Positions 25,543 to 36,430 of a stretch of DNA of 64,000 bases are shown here, piece after piece. Both the position numbers and the translations under genes were made by a program. Origin of the DNA: Thermodesulfobium sp. 4217-1 (GTDB lineage: Bacteria; Thermodesulfobiota; Thermodesulfobiia; Thermodesulfobiales; Thermodesulfobiaceae); assembly GCF_039822205.1 (NCBI RefSeq), contig NZ_JBAGBW010000001.1:124001-188000 (forward strand), given 5' to 3'. Below the pieces are notes generated by a model. The model saw only the letters and a program-made list of their open reading frames with translations, was not told the DNA's origin and made no database searches. The stretch's first letter is position 1. Each line of letters begins with the position of its first letter.

Positions 25543-26880
25543 GTGAATAGTATATGGGATGAAATATTAGATACAGTTGAAGAAAAAATGGGAAAACCAA
25601 CGGTAGAAGCCTTTTTAAAACCTTCAAAAGCAATAATTAACAAGGAAGAAAACAGGTTAACATTGATAGTGCCAAATGACTTTATAAAAACTTATGTAGA
25701 ACAAAAATCTAGTAAGTTAAAGAACATCATAGAGGACATAATTGAAAGAGAAAATCTAAAATTATATTTAGAAGTAGATCAATCAATGGAAAGTTATGAT
25801 GATGTTGAAAAAAGAAATAATAACCAAAGAATGCAACAGACAGAGAGAGTTGAACAAAACAGCTTCTTATCAAAATATACTTTTGAAACCTTTGTTATAG
25901 GTCCTGGAAACAGAATGGCACACGCAGCATCGCTTGCTGTAGCTGATAATCCAGGTAAGGCATACAACCCTCTTTTTATTTATGGGGGGGCAGGACTCGG
26001 TAAAACACATCTACTTCAAGCAATAGCGACAACTGTCAGAATCAAAAAACCAAATCTATACGTGTTATACATAACAAGTGAAAAATTTACAAATGAATTT
26101 ATAAATGCAATAAAAGATGACAAAATTAACTCATTTCAAGAACATTACAGAAATATAGATATATTATTAGTTGACGATATACAATTTATAGCAGGTAAAG
26201 AAAGAACTCAAGAGGAATTTTTTCATACTTTCAATACGCTTTACGAGTCTGGAAAACAAATAGTGCTATCATCAGACAGACCACCAAAAGAGATTAGAAC
26301 TTTAGAAGAAAGATTAAGAACAAGATTCGAAATGGGATTGATTGCTGATGTGCAGCCTCCAGATTTAGAAACAAGGATAGCAATACTCCAAAAAAAGGCA
26401 GAAATAGAAGAAATAGACATAGAGCAAAATGCACTAATTTTAATAGCTGAAAAAGTAGCATCAAACATAAGGGAATTAGAAGGGGTTTTAACAAAAGCCA
26501 TGGCCCTTTGTTCTATTAATCAAGAATCAAAAATAACTGTAGAATACGCACAAGAAGCTTTAAAAAATATTGAAGAAAATAAGCTAAACAATCAACCAAC
26601 TATGGATGAAATTTCTATTGCTGTTTCCAAAATAATGCAAATTAAACTCGAGGATCTAAAAAGCAGAGGAAGGAAAAGTCATCAGGCCAATGCAAGACAA
26701 ATAGCAATGTATTTATGTAGAGAAATAACAAAAAATTCCCTACCGCAAATTGGAGAATACTTTGGAAGAGATCACTCTACTGTAATACACGCATATGAAA
26801 GAATTAAAGAAGATATAAGCAACGATCAATCAGTAAAAAGAATAGTGGAACAAATAAAGACATCTTTAAGAGTAACTTAA
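25543..26880 (+). CDS. dnaA: Chromosomal replication initiator DnaA
   Basis: Binds DnaA boxes and opens the origin. 445 residues, GTG start. Domain I at 1-70, a short polar linker, the AAA+ domain with Walker A GGAGLGKTHL near 149 and Walker B LLVDDIQFI, and a C-terminal domain with the DnaA signature (GRDHSTVIHAYERI near 407). No truncation. It is divergent from rpmH, with the origin just downstream. Confidence 0.97.
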   Translation: MNSIWDEILDTVEEKMGKPTVEAFLKPSKAIINKEENRLTLIVPNDFIKTYVEQKSSKLKNIIEDIIERENLKLYLEVDQSMESYDDVEKRNNNQRMQQTERVEQNSFLSKYTFETFVIGPGNRMAHAASLAVADNPGKAYNPLFIYGGAGLGKTHLLQAIATTVRIKKPNLYVLYITSEKFTNEFINAIKDDKINSFQEHYRNIDILLVDDIQFIAGKERTQEEFFHTFNTLYESGKQIVLSSDRPPKEIRTLEERLRTRFEMGLIADVQPPDLETRIAILQKKAEIEEIDIEQNALILIAEKVASNIRELEGVLTKAMALCSINQESKITVEYAQEALKNIEENKLNNQPTMDEISIAVSKIMQIKLEDLKSRGRKSHQANARQIAMYLCREITKNSLPQIGEYFGRDHSTVIHAYERIKEDISNDQSVKRIVEQIKTSLRVT

Positions 26881-27109
26881 AAAAAGGTTGACTTATCAAC
26901 AAATGTGGATAACCTGTTGATAACTTGTTAATATTGTGTGGATAAAAGTTAATAAACGGTTAATAACTTTAGATGTAATAAAAATTATCCACATAAGCAT
27001 CAAACAGTAAACAAGTTTTCAACAACCAAAATAGCTTTACAACATGTAAAAAGAGAGTTATCAACATATCCACAAGAACTATTACTATTACTTATAAAGG
27101 AGTTAAATA
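26881..27109. other. Likely replication origin (DnaA-box cluster)
   Basis: A 229-bp gene-free stretch between dnaA and dnaN. Exact TTATCCACA boxes occur at 26904-26912 (minus), 26937-26945 (minus) and 26985-26993 (plus). TTATCAACA variants occur at 26893-26901 (plus), 26915-26923 (minus) and 27058-27066 (plus), and a one-mismatch box at 27066-27074. The AT-rich span 26946-26984 between the oppositely oriented boxes is a candidate unwinding site. A promoter for dnaN may be included. Confidence 0.85.
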
Positions 27110-28222
27110 ATGGAAGAGATAAAAGGCAATGTGGAAAACTCATCAAGTGAGGGAAAAATAAAAATAGAATTAGAAATAAAAGAGTTAAATAAAATAATAC
27201 AAGACCTATCAAAAAATATTAAGAAACATCCAGTTGAAATATTAAGAAATATACAAGTACAAACAAAAGAAAAAAACATGATATTCAGATCTACTGATTT
27301 AGAAGTTGAAACTATTTATGTTTTTGAAATTAAAGAAGATGTAACCATAGAACCAATCTTAATAGAGTCTAATGAAATATCCAATCTAATTAAAAACTAT
27401 CCAAATGAAAAAATTACATTAGAATTTCAAGATGAGGAATTAAACTTAAAGGGTGAAAACCTATCGGCAACAATACCGATAAAAAAAGATCCAAACTTTC
27501 CAGAACAAATTGATATATCTAAAATAGAACCAAAAATAATAAAATTTTCAACAATAAAAAAGGCAATTGAAAAAGTAATAAACTCAAGCTCACAAAGCTC
27601 AGATTCTAAGATGAGCGGAGTAAACTTCAAGACAAAAGACAAAACTACAACTATAGCAGCTACAGACGGATTTAGATTATCAATTTATAAGATAGAACCT
27701 GAAGAAGAATTAGATATGAACTTCACTATATCAAAAAAATGCGCACAAGAAATAATTAAATTTGATGCAATAACTCCAATGTCATACTTAACAGATACAC
27801 ACTGGATATTATCAACTCACGAAAAAATTTTATCAGTTAAAAAACTTAATTATGAATATCCAAATTATGAAAAGGCTATACCTTCAGACAACAAATACAG
27901 ACTTCACATAAATAGAGAGGACTTTATAAAAAAGTTACTTTTTACCTCTTCACAATCAGAAATAATAAAATTAATCTTAGAAAACGATGACATAACAATA
28001 AAATCATCAGATACAAGAATAAACACAAAATTAAAAACTAAATCGTTAACAGAGATTAATAAAATAGAATTTTTATTTAAGTCGCAATATTTAATAGACG
28101 GTTTAAAAATTTTTACAGAAGATGAAATATTATTTACATATAAAGACGAAAACAAACCTATAACAATAGAAAATGAATTAAATACTACTTATATAACACT
28201 TCCAGCAAGACCAGAAAGATAG
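27110..28222 (+). CDS. dnaN: DNA polymerase III beta sliding clamp
   Basis: Ring clamp that tethers polymerase to DNA. 370 residues, normal. Three similar clamp folds can be followed; recognisable parts are FRSTDLEVET near 63, GVNFKTKDKTTTIAATDGFRLS near 170 and the ending TYITLPARPER. It is very rich in Lys, Ile and Asn. ATG with AAAGGAG upstream. An N-terminal extension of about 20 polar residues precedes the usual start of the fold. Confidence 0.93.
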   Translation: MEEIKGNVENSSSEGKIKIELEIKELNKIIQDLSKNIKKHPVEILRNIQVQTKEKNMIFRSTDLEVETIYVFEIKEDVTIEPILIESNEISNLIKNYPNEKITLEFQDEELNLKGENLSATIPIKKDPNFPEQIDISKIEPKIIKFSTIKKAIEKVINSSSQSSDSKMSGVNFKTKDKTTTIAATDGFRLSIYKIEPEEELDMNFTISKKCAQEIIKFDAITPMSYLTDTHWILSTHEKILSVKKLNYEYPNYEKAIPSDNKYRLHINREDFIKKLLFTSSQSEIIKLILENDDITIKSSDTRINTKLKTKSLTEINKIEFLFKSQYLIDGLKIFTEDEILFTYKDENKPITIENELNTTYITLPARPER

Positions 28223-28224
28223 AA

Positions 28225-29196
28225 ATGTTTTTAGAATTACACCAATTTAGAAATTATGACCACAAAATATTCAATTTTAATGAAAAAAATTTAATAATTG
28301 GTGAGAATGCATCTGGAAAATCAAATTTAATAGAAGCAATTTATTTAACATTAAGAGGGAAAACAAAAAATAATATTACAAATCAAAATCTAATAAATTT
28401 CTCAAAAAATAACTCACTTTTAAAAAATACGATTTACGGAAAAAGAATTGAAGTATCGATAAACAACAAAAATAAAATCATAAAATTCAATGATAAAAAA
28501 TTAAATTCCAACTTAATTTTATGGAAGTATTTCAAAGTCTTTTATATAAATTTATTCGATTCTCTTCTATTATCACAAGAACCAAAGAAAAAGAGGGAAT
28601 TTTTAGATGAAACTATAATTAATATAAATCCAGAAAAAATAAAACTTTATAAAGACATTAAAAACTTAAATACACAAAAAAACTTTATTTTAAAAAATAA
28701 TAAAGATAGAGAATTATTAAAAAGCTATGATATAACGCTTACTCAGCTGTCAAATGATATATCAAATCTCAGAGAGGAAGTTCTAAATAAATTATTTATT
28801 AATATAAGAGAATTTATTGATGAAGAAGATTTAGACATCAAGTTTTATAAAAGTCTAGATTCAAAAGAAATGAAAAATAGAGAGATAATTGAATCAAAAA
28901 TTAAAAGAAATTTAATAAACCCATCCAGGGATAACTTTACAATAAAAATAAAAAATATAGATTCAACATTTTTATCAACAGGAGAAATAAAAAAATTTTC
29001 TCTTGCGCTTCAATTAGCAAAAATAAAAATATTTGAAGATTATAATTGTATTTCTTTATTTGACGAGTTTAATTCATTTTTGGATAGCATAAATACTAAT
29101 AAGTTATTAAAGTGGATAGAAAAAATAAAAGGCTATATATTTATCACAACAACTGCTAATTTAAACATTGAAGATTTTGAAAGAACTGTATTATAG
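28225..29196 (+). CDS. recF: DNA replication and repair protein RecF
   Basis: SMC-like ATPase that helps load RecA at gaps. 323 residues, about 40 shorter than most RecF. Walker A GENASGKSN near 27-35, the signature-like LSTGEIKKFSLALQLAKI near 253, and Walker B SLFDEFNSFLD near 275 are present; the arm region in between is reduced. Extremely rich in Lys, Asn and Ile. It begins 2 nt after dnaN. Confidence 0.88.
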   Translation: MFLELHQFRNYDHKIFNFNEKNLIIGENASGKSNLIEAIYLTLRGKTKNNITNQNLINFSKNNSLLKNTIYGKRIEVSINNKNKIIKFNDKKLNSNLILWKYFKVFYINLFDSLLLSQEPKKKREFLDETIININPEKIKLYKDIKNLNTQKNFILKNNKDRELLKSYDITLTQLSNDISNLREEVLNKLFINIREFIDEEDLDIKFYKSLDSKEMKNREIIESKIKRNLINPSRDNFTIKIKNIDSTFLSTGEIKKFSLALQLAKIKIFEDYNCISLFDEFNSFLDSINTNKLLKWIEKIKGYIFITTTANLNIEDFERTVL

Positions 29197-29204
29197 TAAA
29201 TCTT

Positions 29205-29645
29205 ATGTTTAAAATAGATTCGATAATATTAAATCAAGTTCCAAAGAATTTAAGATTATGTTTTATTATTGAAAAAAATTGGTTAGAAATTGTTGGACCA
29301 AAGCTTTCCAAGCTTTCAAGACCAACAAAATTGAGCAATAAAACTTTAATCATATCAACGAACCATCCAATTATAAGTAGTGAAATTTCTCTATGTTCAA
29401 ATATAATTTTTGATAGAATAAAAAAAAATTTAGGCATAGAAATAGATAATTTAAAATTTAAGACATCAAATTTTGAATTAAAAGAGATTTGTAAAATAGA
29501 AAAGGATGAAGAAATTAAAATTGAAATAGAATATCCAGAATGTCTTAATAATATTGAAAACGAAAAAATAAAAAAAAATTTATTAAATATATACAAAACG
29601 ATTGTTAAAAAAAATTATTTAAAGGTTTCTAAAGGAGATGAATAA
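29205..29645 (+). CDS. DUF721/DciA-like protein
   Basis: 146 residues. The N-terminal half fits DUF721, with a WLEIVGPKLSKLSRPTKL segment and the following strand KTLIISTNHPIISSEIS. DciA-type members load or stabilise the replicative helicase DnaB, and the gene usually lies between recF and gyrB, as here. The C-terminal half is a charged Lys/Glu tail. Sequence divergence is high, so the assignment rests on context plus the short motif. Confidence 0.7.
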   Translation: MFKIDSIILNQVPKNLRLCFIIEKNWLEIVGPKLSKLSRPTKLSNKTLIISTNHPIISSEISLCSNIIFDRIKKNLGIEIDNLKFKTSNFELKEICKIEKDEEIKIEIEYPECLNNIENEKIKKNLLNIYKTIVKKNYLKVSKGDE

Positions 29646-29648
29646 ATA

Positions 29649-31547
29649 GTGAAATATACCTCAAAAGATATAGTAGTCTTAGAAGGAATGGAAGCAGTAA
29701 GAAAAAGACCGGGAATGTATATCGGTTCAATAGGTCTAAAAGGTTTATTACATTTGATATATGAAGTGATTGATAATTCAGTAGATGAATATATGGCTGG
29801 ATACTGTAAAAATATTTCAATAAAAATTCATAAATCAAATTTTGTAACAATAGAAGATGATGGAAGAGGAATACCCACAGATTTACACGAACAAACAAAC
29901 AAAAATGCTCTTGAACTTGTATTGACTACTCTACACGCAGGCGGAAAGTTTAATGATAAGGTCTACAAGGTGTCAGGCGGGTTACATGGAGTTGGTGTAT
30001 CTGTTGTAAATGCCCTGTCTGAAAAATTCGTTGCAACTGTTTATAGGGACGGTAAAATATTTACACAAGAATTTTCTAAGGGCATTCCAACTTCTGACAT
30101 AAAGATAATCGGTGAGAGCAACAATCATGGTACCAAAATAAATTTCCTACCTGACAAAGAAATTTTTAAGGATATTACATGGGATGTAGACGATCTAAAA
30201 TCAAGATTTCAAGAAATCGCATTTCTAAATCCTGGATTAACAATTAAATTTTTTGATGAAAGAATTGATGAAAAAGAAGTTTTTTATGATGATAAGGGAA
30301 TATCTGGATTTGTAGAGTATTTAAATAAAAATTCCAAAACTCTATACTATCCGCCTATAGCTATTCAGGGAGAATATGATGAAGTATACGTTGATATTGC
30401 TCTCCAACATATTGATTCAACATATGAAAACATAATCTGTTTTGCAAACAATATTTCCACAAAAGAGGGAGGTTCGCATTTAACCGCCTTTAAAAATTCG
30501 CTGACAAAATTTACAAATCAGTACGCAAAAGATAAAAAGTTTCTAAAAGAAGAAGAAAATTTTCAAGGTGAAGATATAAGATGTGGTTTAACCGCTGTAA
30601 TATCAGTAAAATTAAAAGAACCACTATTTGAAGGTCAAACAAAAACTAAATTATCATCTCTAGAAGCTAAGATTGCTGTAGAAAAGCTTATGGAAAAATT
30701 TATAGTAGAATTAGAATCAAAACCAGAAATAGCAAATATGATAATCAAGTCATCCCTAGCTGCAAAAGAGGCAAGAGAAGCAGCGAAAAAAGCAAGGGAT
30801 ATGGTAAGAAAGAAACACGATTTTACGACAAGCATCTCTCTACCTGGTAAATTAGCTCTATGCTCATCAAAGAAACCAGAAGAATGCGAACTATTTATTG
30901 TAGAAGGAGATAGCGCAGGTGGTTCTGCAAAACAAGGTAGAGATAGAAGATTTCAAGCCATATTACCACTTAGAGGAAAAATACTTAACGTAGAAAAAGC
31001 AAATATAGATAAGATTTTAGCAAACCAAGAAATAAAGGCCCTTGCAGCTTCAATTGGTTTACCATTTTACGAAGAAGAAAGAACCACAACAGATTGGATT
31101 AAAAATCTAAGATTTCACAAGGTAATAATAATGACAGATGCTGACGTAGACGGTTCACACATAAGAACCTTACTATTAACTTTATTTTTTAGATATTTTC
31201 GTCCACTGATAGAAATGGGCAAAATATTTATTGCACAACCACCGCTATATATGATTAGAAAGGGCAAAGAAAGAAGATATGCTATGAGCGACGATGAATT
31301 AAATAACATACTTTTAGAAATAAAAAATCCAGATTCGATACAAAGATTTAAAGGTTTAGGGGAAATGACTCCCACTCAACTTTGGGATATAGCAATGGAT
31401 CCTGACAAAAGAACAATGTTAAGAGTTTGTATAGATGATGCAAGTGAAGCAAATAGGATATTCGAAATACTTATGGGAGATAATGTCGAATACAGAAAAG
31501 CTTTTATTGAAAGATATGCTCGGGAGGTAAAAAACTTAGATGTCTGA
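29649..31547 (+). CDS. gyrB: DNA gyrase subunit B
   Basis: ATPase subunit of gyrase, which introduces negative supercoils. 632 residues. GHKL ATP site: [20 protein letters not shown] and [15 protein letters not shown]. The Toprim part shows [15 protein letters not shown] near 419 and DADVDGSHI near 494. It is short like other gyrases lacking the long insert of Gram-negative GyrB. GTG start just after GGAGATGAAT. Confidence 0.97.
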   Translation: MKYTSKDIVVLEGMEAVRKRPGMYIGSIGLKGLLHLIYEVIDNSVDEYMAGYCKNISIKIHKSNFVTIEDDGRGIPTDLHEQTNKNALELVLTTLHAGGKFNDKVYKVSGGLHGVGVSVVNALSEKFVATVYRDGKIFTQEFSKGIPTSDIKIIGESNNHGTKINFLPDKEIFKDITWDVDDLKSRFQEIAFLNPGLTIKFFDERIDEKEVFYDDKGISGFVEYLNKNSKTLYYPPIAIQGEYDEVYVDIALQHIDSTYENIICFANNISTKEGGSHLTAFKNSLTKFTNQYAKDKKFLKEEENFQGEDIRCGLTAVISVKLKEPLFEGQTKTKLSSLEAKIAVEKLMEKFIVELESKPEIANMIIKSSLAAKEAREAAKKARDMVRKKHDFTTSISLPGKLALCSSKKPEECELFIVEGDSAGGSAKQGRDRRFQAILPLRGKILNVEKANIDKILANQEIKALAASIGLPFYEEERTTTDWIKNLRFHKVIIMTDADVDGSHIRTLLLTLFFRYFRPLIEMGKIFIAQPPLYMIRKGKERRYAMSDDELNNILLEIKNPDSIQRFKGLGEMTPTQLWDIAMDPDKRTMLRVCIDDASEANRIFEILMGDNVEYRKAFIERYAREVKNLDV

Positions 31548-33954
31548 GATAATGAGAATAGTAGAAGAAGAAATAAAAGATTCATACTTAGATTATGCTA
31601 TGAGCGTAATTGTTGGTAGAGCAATACCTGATATAAGAGACGGTCTAAAACCCGTTCAAAGAAGAATTGTTTATGCTATGAGCGAGATGGGTATGACTTA
31701 CGATAAACCACACAAAAAGTGTGCAAGAGTAGTAGGAGAAGTTTTAGGAAAATTCCACCCTCACGGTGATACTGCAGTATACGATGCTCTTGTGAGAATG
31801 GCACAGGATTTTACTTATAGATACCCATTGATTGACGGTCATGGCAATTTTGGTTCTCTTGATGGAGACAGTGCAGCTGCTATGAGATACACTGAGGCAA
31901 GACTATCAAAGATTTCGAATACGCTTGTGTCAGAAATGAATTTCAATATTGTGCCCATGCAAGATAACTTTGATGGCTCTTTAAAAGAACCAGAGGTTTT
32001 GCCTGCAAAATTTCCGCAACTCTTAGCAAACGGCGCTTCTGGAATAGCTGTTGGAATGGCTACTTCTATTCCTCCTCACAATTTAGGGGAATTAATTGAC
32101 GCGCTTTTATTAATTTTAAGAAATCCTCAAACATCGGAAGAGGAATTATTAAAAGTATTACCTGGTCCTGATTTTCCTACAGGAGGAATAATAGTAGGAA
32201 AAAATGGCATTAGAGAATATTTTTTCAATGGCAAGGGAAAGGTTATCTTAAGAGGAAAATATCAAATAGAAATGGGCTCTAAAATAAATAAATTAGTTAT
32301 AAGTGAGATTCCTTATTCTGTTAATAAGGCTATTTTAGTTGAAAAGATTGATCAGCTAATTAAAGAAAAAAGATTAGATGGAGTTTCAGAAGTAAGAGAT
32401 GAATCTGGCAGAGAAGGAATAAGGGTTGTTTTGGAGCTTAAAAGAGATGCCAACTCTGAAAAAATTATGAAAAATCTATATAAACACACTACGATGCAGG
32501 TGACATTTGGCGTAATAATGCTCTCCTTGGTTGCTGGAGTTCCAAAGGTTTTGCCAGTAAAAGATGTTTTGTTACATTTTCTCACCTTTAGAAAGGATAT
32601 CCAAAGGAAAAGACTGGAAAAAATCCTTGAAGACTTGAAAAAAAGATTGATTCTTTTAGATGCTCTGTCCAAAGCTTTGGATAAAATAGATCAAGTTATA
32701 GAGATAATTAAAAAATCCTTAAATCCAGCAGAAGCGAAGAAGTCGCTATGCGAATTTCTTGAAATAACAGAAGAAGGTGCTCAGGGCATTTTAGACCTAA
32801 GATTACAAAGATTGACATCTTTAGAAAGAGAAAAAATTCTTAGGGATCTTGAAAAAACTTTGTTAGAAATTAAAGAGACAGAATTTGCTTTAAACAATGA
32901 AGAAAAATTTTTAGAAATTTTGGAAAAAGAACTCTTTGAAATAAAATCAAATTTTGCTGACAAGAGAAGGACAGAGATCTCTTTGGATTTTGAAGAAGAC
33001 GACATCGTTGAAGAGGACATCCCTGAAGGAGAAGTAATTGTTACAATAAGCAAATTAGGATTTATAAAAAGGATGAAAAACGAAGTTTATGGAAGGCAAA
33101 ATAAAGGCGGGAAAGGCATAGACGGAGTTCAAAAGAGCAGTGCAATTCAAGATAGAATTCAAACTTCAATAACTCTATCAAACAAAGATAAAGTATTATT
33201 TATATCCTCAAGAGGTAGAGCCTATACACTCCTTGCTTACAGTATTCCAGAATTTACAAGAACATCCAGAGGTACAGGCATAGCGAATATATTGCCACTT
33301 TCAGAGGACGAAAAAATTACATTTATGGTGCAGGTTAAAGATGATGAAATAAAAAAAGACATAATACTTTCGACATCAAAAGGCTATTTAAAAAAAATAA
33401 AACTTGAAAATATTGTCTCAAAGAGAAGAAATGGAGTAATTGCGATAAAACTTATTGATTCTGAATCTGTTGTAGGCGCGTGTATGGTATGTAAAGAGAG
33501 ATTCTTGCTTTACTCCAGCAAAGGGTTTGCAACCCTGGCTAATTTAAAGGATTTGAGAAGTATGGGAAATAATTCACATGGCGTTATCGGCATGAGACTC
33601 TCTAAGGACGACAAACTGTTAGGCATAGTTCCAGATTCAGAATTTTTTATAGTTATTGATAAGGATGGAAATGGCAAGAGAGTTAGCAATAAGAATTTTA
33701 CAGGTCACAACAGAGGGACAAAAGGAGTTAGGGTTGCAAAGTCAAGTCTTGCTACAATATTGAATTATGAACAGAATAAAGACTTAACAATATATACAGA
33801 AAAAGCCAAAGTTATAAGAATTGATATTGATTCGGTAAAGCAACTTTCAAGAAGTGCAAAGGGAGTAAAACTCCAAAAATTAGATGGTACTGATAAGGTT
33901 TTGGATGCTTATACCTCTCCACCAAATAATGACTTAATTGATGATAATTTATGA
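31540..33954 (+). CDS. gyrA: DNA gyrase subunit A
   Basis: DNA-cutting subunit. 804 residues. Catalytic Tyr117 in RYTEARLSK, the quinolone-region [17 protein letters not shown] just before, and the GyrA box [10 protein letters not shown] near 525, which marks a true gyrase rather than topoisomerase IV. Six C-terminal beta-propeller blades follow. The ATG overlaps the gyrB stop by 8 nt. Confidence 0.97.
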   Translation: MSEIMRIVEEEIKDSYLDYAMSVIVGRAIPDIRDGLKPVQRRIVYAMSEMGMTYDKPHKKCARVVGEVLGKFHPHGDTAVYDALVRMAQDFTYRYPLIDGHGNFGSLDGDSAAAMRYTEARLSKISNTLVSEMNFNIVPMQDNFDGSLKEPEVLPAKFPQLLANGASGIAVGMATSIPPHNLGELIDALLLILRNPQTSEEELLKVLPGPDFPTGGIIVGKNGIREYFFNGKGKVILRGKYQIEMGSKINKLVISEIPYSVNKAILVEKIDQLIKEKRLDGVSEVRDESGREGIRVVLELKRDANSEKIMKNLYKHTTMQVTFGVIMLSLVAGVPKVLPVKDVLLHFLTFRKDIQRKRLEKILEDLKKRLILLDALSKALDKIDQVIEIIKKSLNPAEAKKSLCEFLEITEEGAQGILDLRLQRLTSLEREKILRDLEKTLLEIKETEFALNNEEKFLEILEKELFEIKSNFADKRRTEISLDFEEDDIVEEDIPEGEVIVTISKLGFIKRMKNEVYGRQNKGGKGIDGVQKSSAIQDRIQTSITLSNKDKVLFISSRGRAYTLLAYSIPEFTRTSRGTGIANILPLSEDEKITFMVQVKDDEIKKDIILSTSKGYLKKIKLENIVSKRRNGVIAIKLIDSESVVGACMVCKERFLLYSSKGFATLANLKDLRSMGNNSHGVIGMRLSKDDKLLGIVPDSEFFIVIDKDGNGKRVSNKNFTGHNRGTKGVRVAKSSLATILNYEQNKDLTIYTEKAKVIRIDIDSVKQLSRSAKGVKLQKLDGTDKVLDAYTSPPNNDLIDDNL

Positions 33955-34895
33955 ATGCTATAACGGTAAAATTAGAACTAAAATCTCATATAAAATTATC
34001 AGAAATTGAACTCTCAAGAATATTAGAAACTGATGTAGATACTTTACGAAAGGCATCTTTGCATTTGCTTGACGCAGGTGGTAAAAGAATTAGACCGGCA
34101 ATAGTTTTTTTAAGCGCGCTTTGTATGAACCAAGATCTAGATAAAGTTGTAAAATACGCAGCAGTTGTAGAAGGTATACACCTGGCTACGCTTATACACG
34201 ATGATGTTATTGACGAATCCAATATAAGAAGAGGCATGCCCAGCGTAAATGGCAAGTATGGATTCAAGGTTGCGATTCTCTCAGGAGACTTTATCCTGGC
34301 AAAGATAACTCATTATCTTTCTTTGTTGCCAAATAAAGAGCCTGTAAGCCTTATGGCAGAAGTAATAATGCGCATGGCTGAGGGAGAAGTGATGCAACAA
34401 GAAGACCTTTTTAAAATAGTGCCAGTGGAAAGATACATCATCAGGTGTATTAACAAAACTGCAAAACTGATAAGCTCTTCTGCTCTTCTGGGGACAATTG
34501 ATGTTGTAGAAAAAAGAAATATTTTTGCTGATTTTGGGCTAAATTTGGGCATCGCATTTCAAATAATTGACGACATCTTAGATTTTACCGGTGAAATGAA
34601 AAAATTGGGCAAGCTGCCCGGTTCAGATTTGAAGTCAGGCGTGGTTACTCTTCCTGTTCTATTGCTCTCAAAGAAGAGTAAAGAAGTGAGATTATTGTTA
34701 GAAAACAAAACGGAAGACGACTTAAATAAAATAATTGAAATGGTTAGAAATGAAGAAGTTCTAAAAGAGAGTGTAAATTTAGCGAAAAACTACTCCGAGC
34801 GAGCTCTTGAGTGTTTGAGCGAGTTAAATATTAACAATATATACTCAAGAACTTTAATCGATTATGTAAAAATGCTTGAGGAGCGAGTGTCATAA
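33951..34895 (+). CDS. Polyprenyl diphosphate synthase
   Basis: Builds a long-chain prenyl diphosphate for quinone or carrier lipid by adding isopentenyl units. 314 residues. First Asp-rich motif [10 protein letters not shown] near 80 and second QIIDDILDF near 206, with GGKRIRPAI near 42. The residues before the first motif favour a medium or long product (hepta- to octaprenyl), but length cannot be stated from sequence by eye. The start overlaps gyrA by 4 nt. Confidence 0.9.
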   Translation: MNAITVKLELKSHIKLSEIELSRILETDVDTLRKASLHLLDAGGKRIRPAIVFLSALCMNQDLDKVVKYAAVVEGIHLATLIHDDVIDESNIRRGMPSVNGKYGFKVAILSGDFILAKITHYLSLLPNKEPVSLMAEVIMRMAEGEVMQQEDLFKIVPVERYIIRCINKTAKLISSSALLGTIDVVEKRNIFADFGLNLGIAFQIIDDILDFTGEMKKLGKLPGSDLKSGVVTLPVLLLSKKSKEVRLLLENKTEDDLNKIIEMVRNEEVLKESVNLAKNYSERALECLSELNINNIYSRTLIDYVKMLEERVS

Positions 34896-35657
34896 TTGCC
34901 AGATGATATTATCGAGAAAGTTAATAATCCGGATGAGTTTTATAAATCTACAACAAAGATTGATATATATTTAATTAAGAGATCTGTATCTAAAGATGAA
35001 CTTGAAGGTCCTTACGGATCTATAATATCTTACTTAGAAGACAATAAAGAAATCCTTTGGATAGAGACTCCTATGGACAAGGGATACCCTCTTATTTTGG
35101 CACAAGGAGATCTCGTATTAGTTGACGTAAAAAAGGGAAAGACAATTTATCAATTTCAGAGCGCTGTTTTAGGAAGAAAAAAGGATTCTAATACAAATTT
35201 ATTTTTATTTGCATTAAACGTACCAAAAGAAGTAAAGAAGATTGAGAGAAGAGTTTTTTTTAGGCTTAAAATTACAGACTTGGATGTAGTTTTAAAAATT
35301 AAAAAAAACATGAATGACAAAGACTTTATCAGCTTTAAGGGAAATGCGCACGACCTTTCTGGGGGCGGTATAAAGGTTAGGCTGATATTAAAAGACAAAA
35401 AGCCAAATGACTACGAAAAGATTTTAACTTTAATAAAAGAAGAGGCTATAACGTTTATCGAATTTGAAATTGATAAAAAGAAAAAAATAAATCAAAAAAT
35501 AAAATTTATTAATTCACATAAAGATGAAGAAAATAAAATTGGATATATTTCTTTCTCTTTTGTTGAAATACCAAGGGGGATACAGGACTCAATCATTAGA
35601 TATATTTTTAATAAACAGAGAGAAATGAAACAAAAAGGTATAGAATTTGATGATTAA
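34896..35657 (+). CDS. PilZ-domain c-di-GMP receptor, YcgR-like flagellar brake
   Basis: 253 residues, TTG start directly after the previous stop. The N-terminal domain (about 15-105) is YcgR-type. The PilZ domain carries RRVFFR near 114-119 and DLSGGGI near 150, matching the R-x-x-x-R and (D/N)-x-S-x-x-G c-di-GMP motifs. It probably binds the flagellar motor to slow it. It stands at the head of the motility cluster and before fliA. Confidence 0.85.
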   Translation: MPDDIIEKVNNPDEFYKSTTKIDIYLIKRSVSKDELEGPYGSIISYLEDNKEILWIETPMDKGYPLILAQGDLVLVDVKKGKTIYQFQSAVLGRKKDSNTNLFLFALNVPKEVKKIERRVFFRLKITDLDVVLKIKKNMNDKDFISFKGNAHDLSGGGIKVRLILKDKKPNDYEKILTLIKEEAITFIEFEIDKKKKINQKIKFINSHKDEENKIGYISFSFVEIPRGIQDSIIRYIFNKQREMKQKGIEFDD

Positions 35658-35692
35658 TTTTATAAATAATAGATTATCTGATAAACTATTTA

Positions 35693-35717
35693 TAAAGCAA
35701 ACAGTTTGAAAGGATAA
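35693..35717 (+). promoter_or_regulatory. Possible sigma-28-type promoter before fliA
   Basis: TAAA at 35693-35696 and AGGATAA at 35711-35717, 14 bp apart, resemble the flagellar sigma consensus (TAAA, about 15 bp, CCGATAT). It would make fliA autoregulated. Weak evidence. Confidence 0.3.
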
Positions 35718-35758
35718 GGTGGACGGGTTGATTTCATTTTTATTTTTGAAGAACGAAA

Positions 35759-36430
35759 ATGTTAGATGAAAAAGCCCTTTGGATAAAATATAGAAATTCT
35801 ACAACTCAAGAAAACAGGAATTTGCTCGCTCTTAATTATCTATCGTTAGTAAAAAGAATTGCAGCAAAGATATATACAAATATACAGGGCAAAGTTGAGT
35901 TTGAAGAGCTTTTAAACTATGGAATTTTCGGTTTATTAACGTCAATTGAAAGATTCGAAGAATCTCGAGGTCTTAAATTCGAAACATTTGCTACACACAG
36001 AATTAGAGGGGCAATTTTAGATGGGCTTAGAGAACTAGATCCATTGAAAAGAGGGACTCGTTCTAAGGTAAAAAAATTAGATAGAGCAATTAACGAGCTA
36101 AAATCCTCACTTGACAAAAATCCAAGCGACAAAGACATCGCAGACTATCTGAGCATAACCCAAGAAGAGCTGCTTGATTGGTATGTTGAGATTGATGCGC
36201 CATCTGCCTTTGGAAATGAGTTAACCACTTCAGAAAATTCTTCGATTGATTTATCAATGGCTATTGATAGCCTTGAAGATAGAGAAAAACAAATTATTGA
36301 TCTATACTATTATGAGGATCTTTCTTTAGACGAGATCGCAAAGATTTTAAATATATCGATTTCTAGGGTATCTCAGATTCACGGTAAGGCTCTGATAAAA
36401 CTAAAATCACAGTTAGAGGGGGATGTATGA
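35759..36430 (+). CDS. fliA: RNA polymerase sigma factor for motility genes (FliA/SigD)
   Basis: 223 residues, a sigma-28 family factor. Region 2 covers VEFEELLNYGIFGLLTSIERFE and FETFATHRIRGAILDGLRELD; region 3 is the RSKVKKLDRAI part; region 4 ends with the HTH LSLDEIAKILNISISRVSQIHGKALIKLK. No anti-sigma gene (flgM) is seen here. It probably drives late flagellar and chemotaxis genes downstream. fapA overlaps its end by 4 nt. Confidence 0.93.
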   Translation: MLDEKALWIKYRNSTTQENRNLLALNYLSLVKRIAAKIYTNIQGKVEFEELLNYGIFGLLTSIERFEESRGLKFETFATHRIRGAILDGLRELDPLKRGTRSKVKKLDRAINELKSSLDKNPSDKDIADYLSITQEELLDWYVEIDAPSAFGNELTTSENSSIDLSMAIDSLEDREKQIIDLYYYEDLSLDEIAKILNISISRVSQIHGKALIKLKSQLEGDV

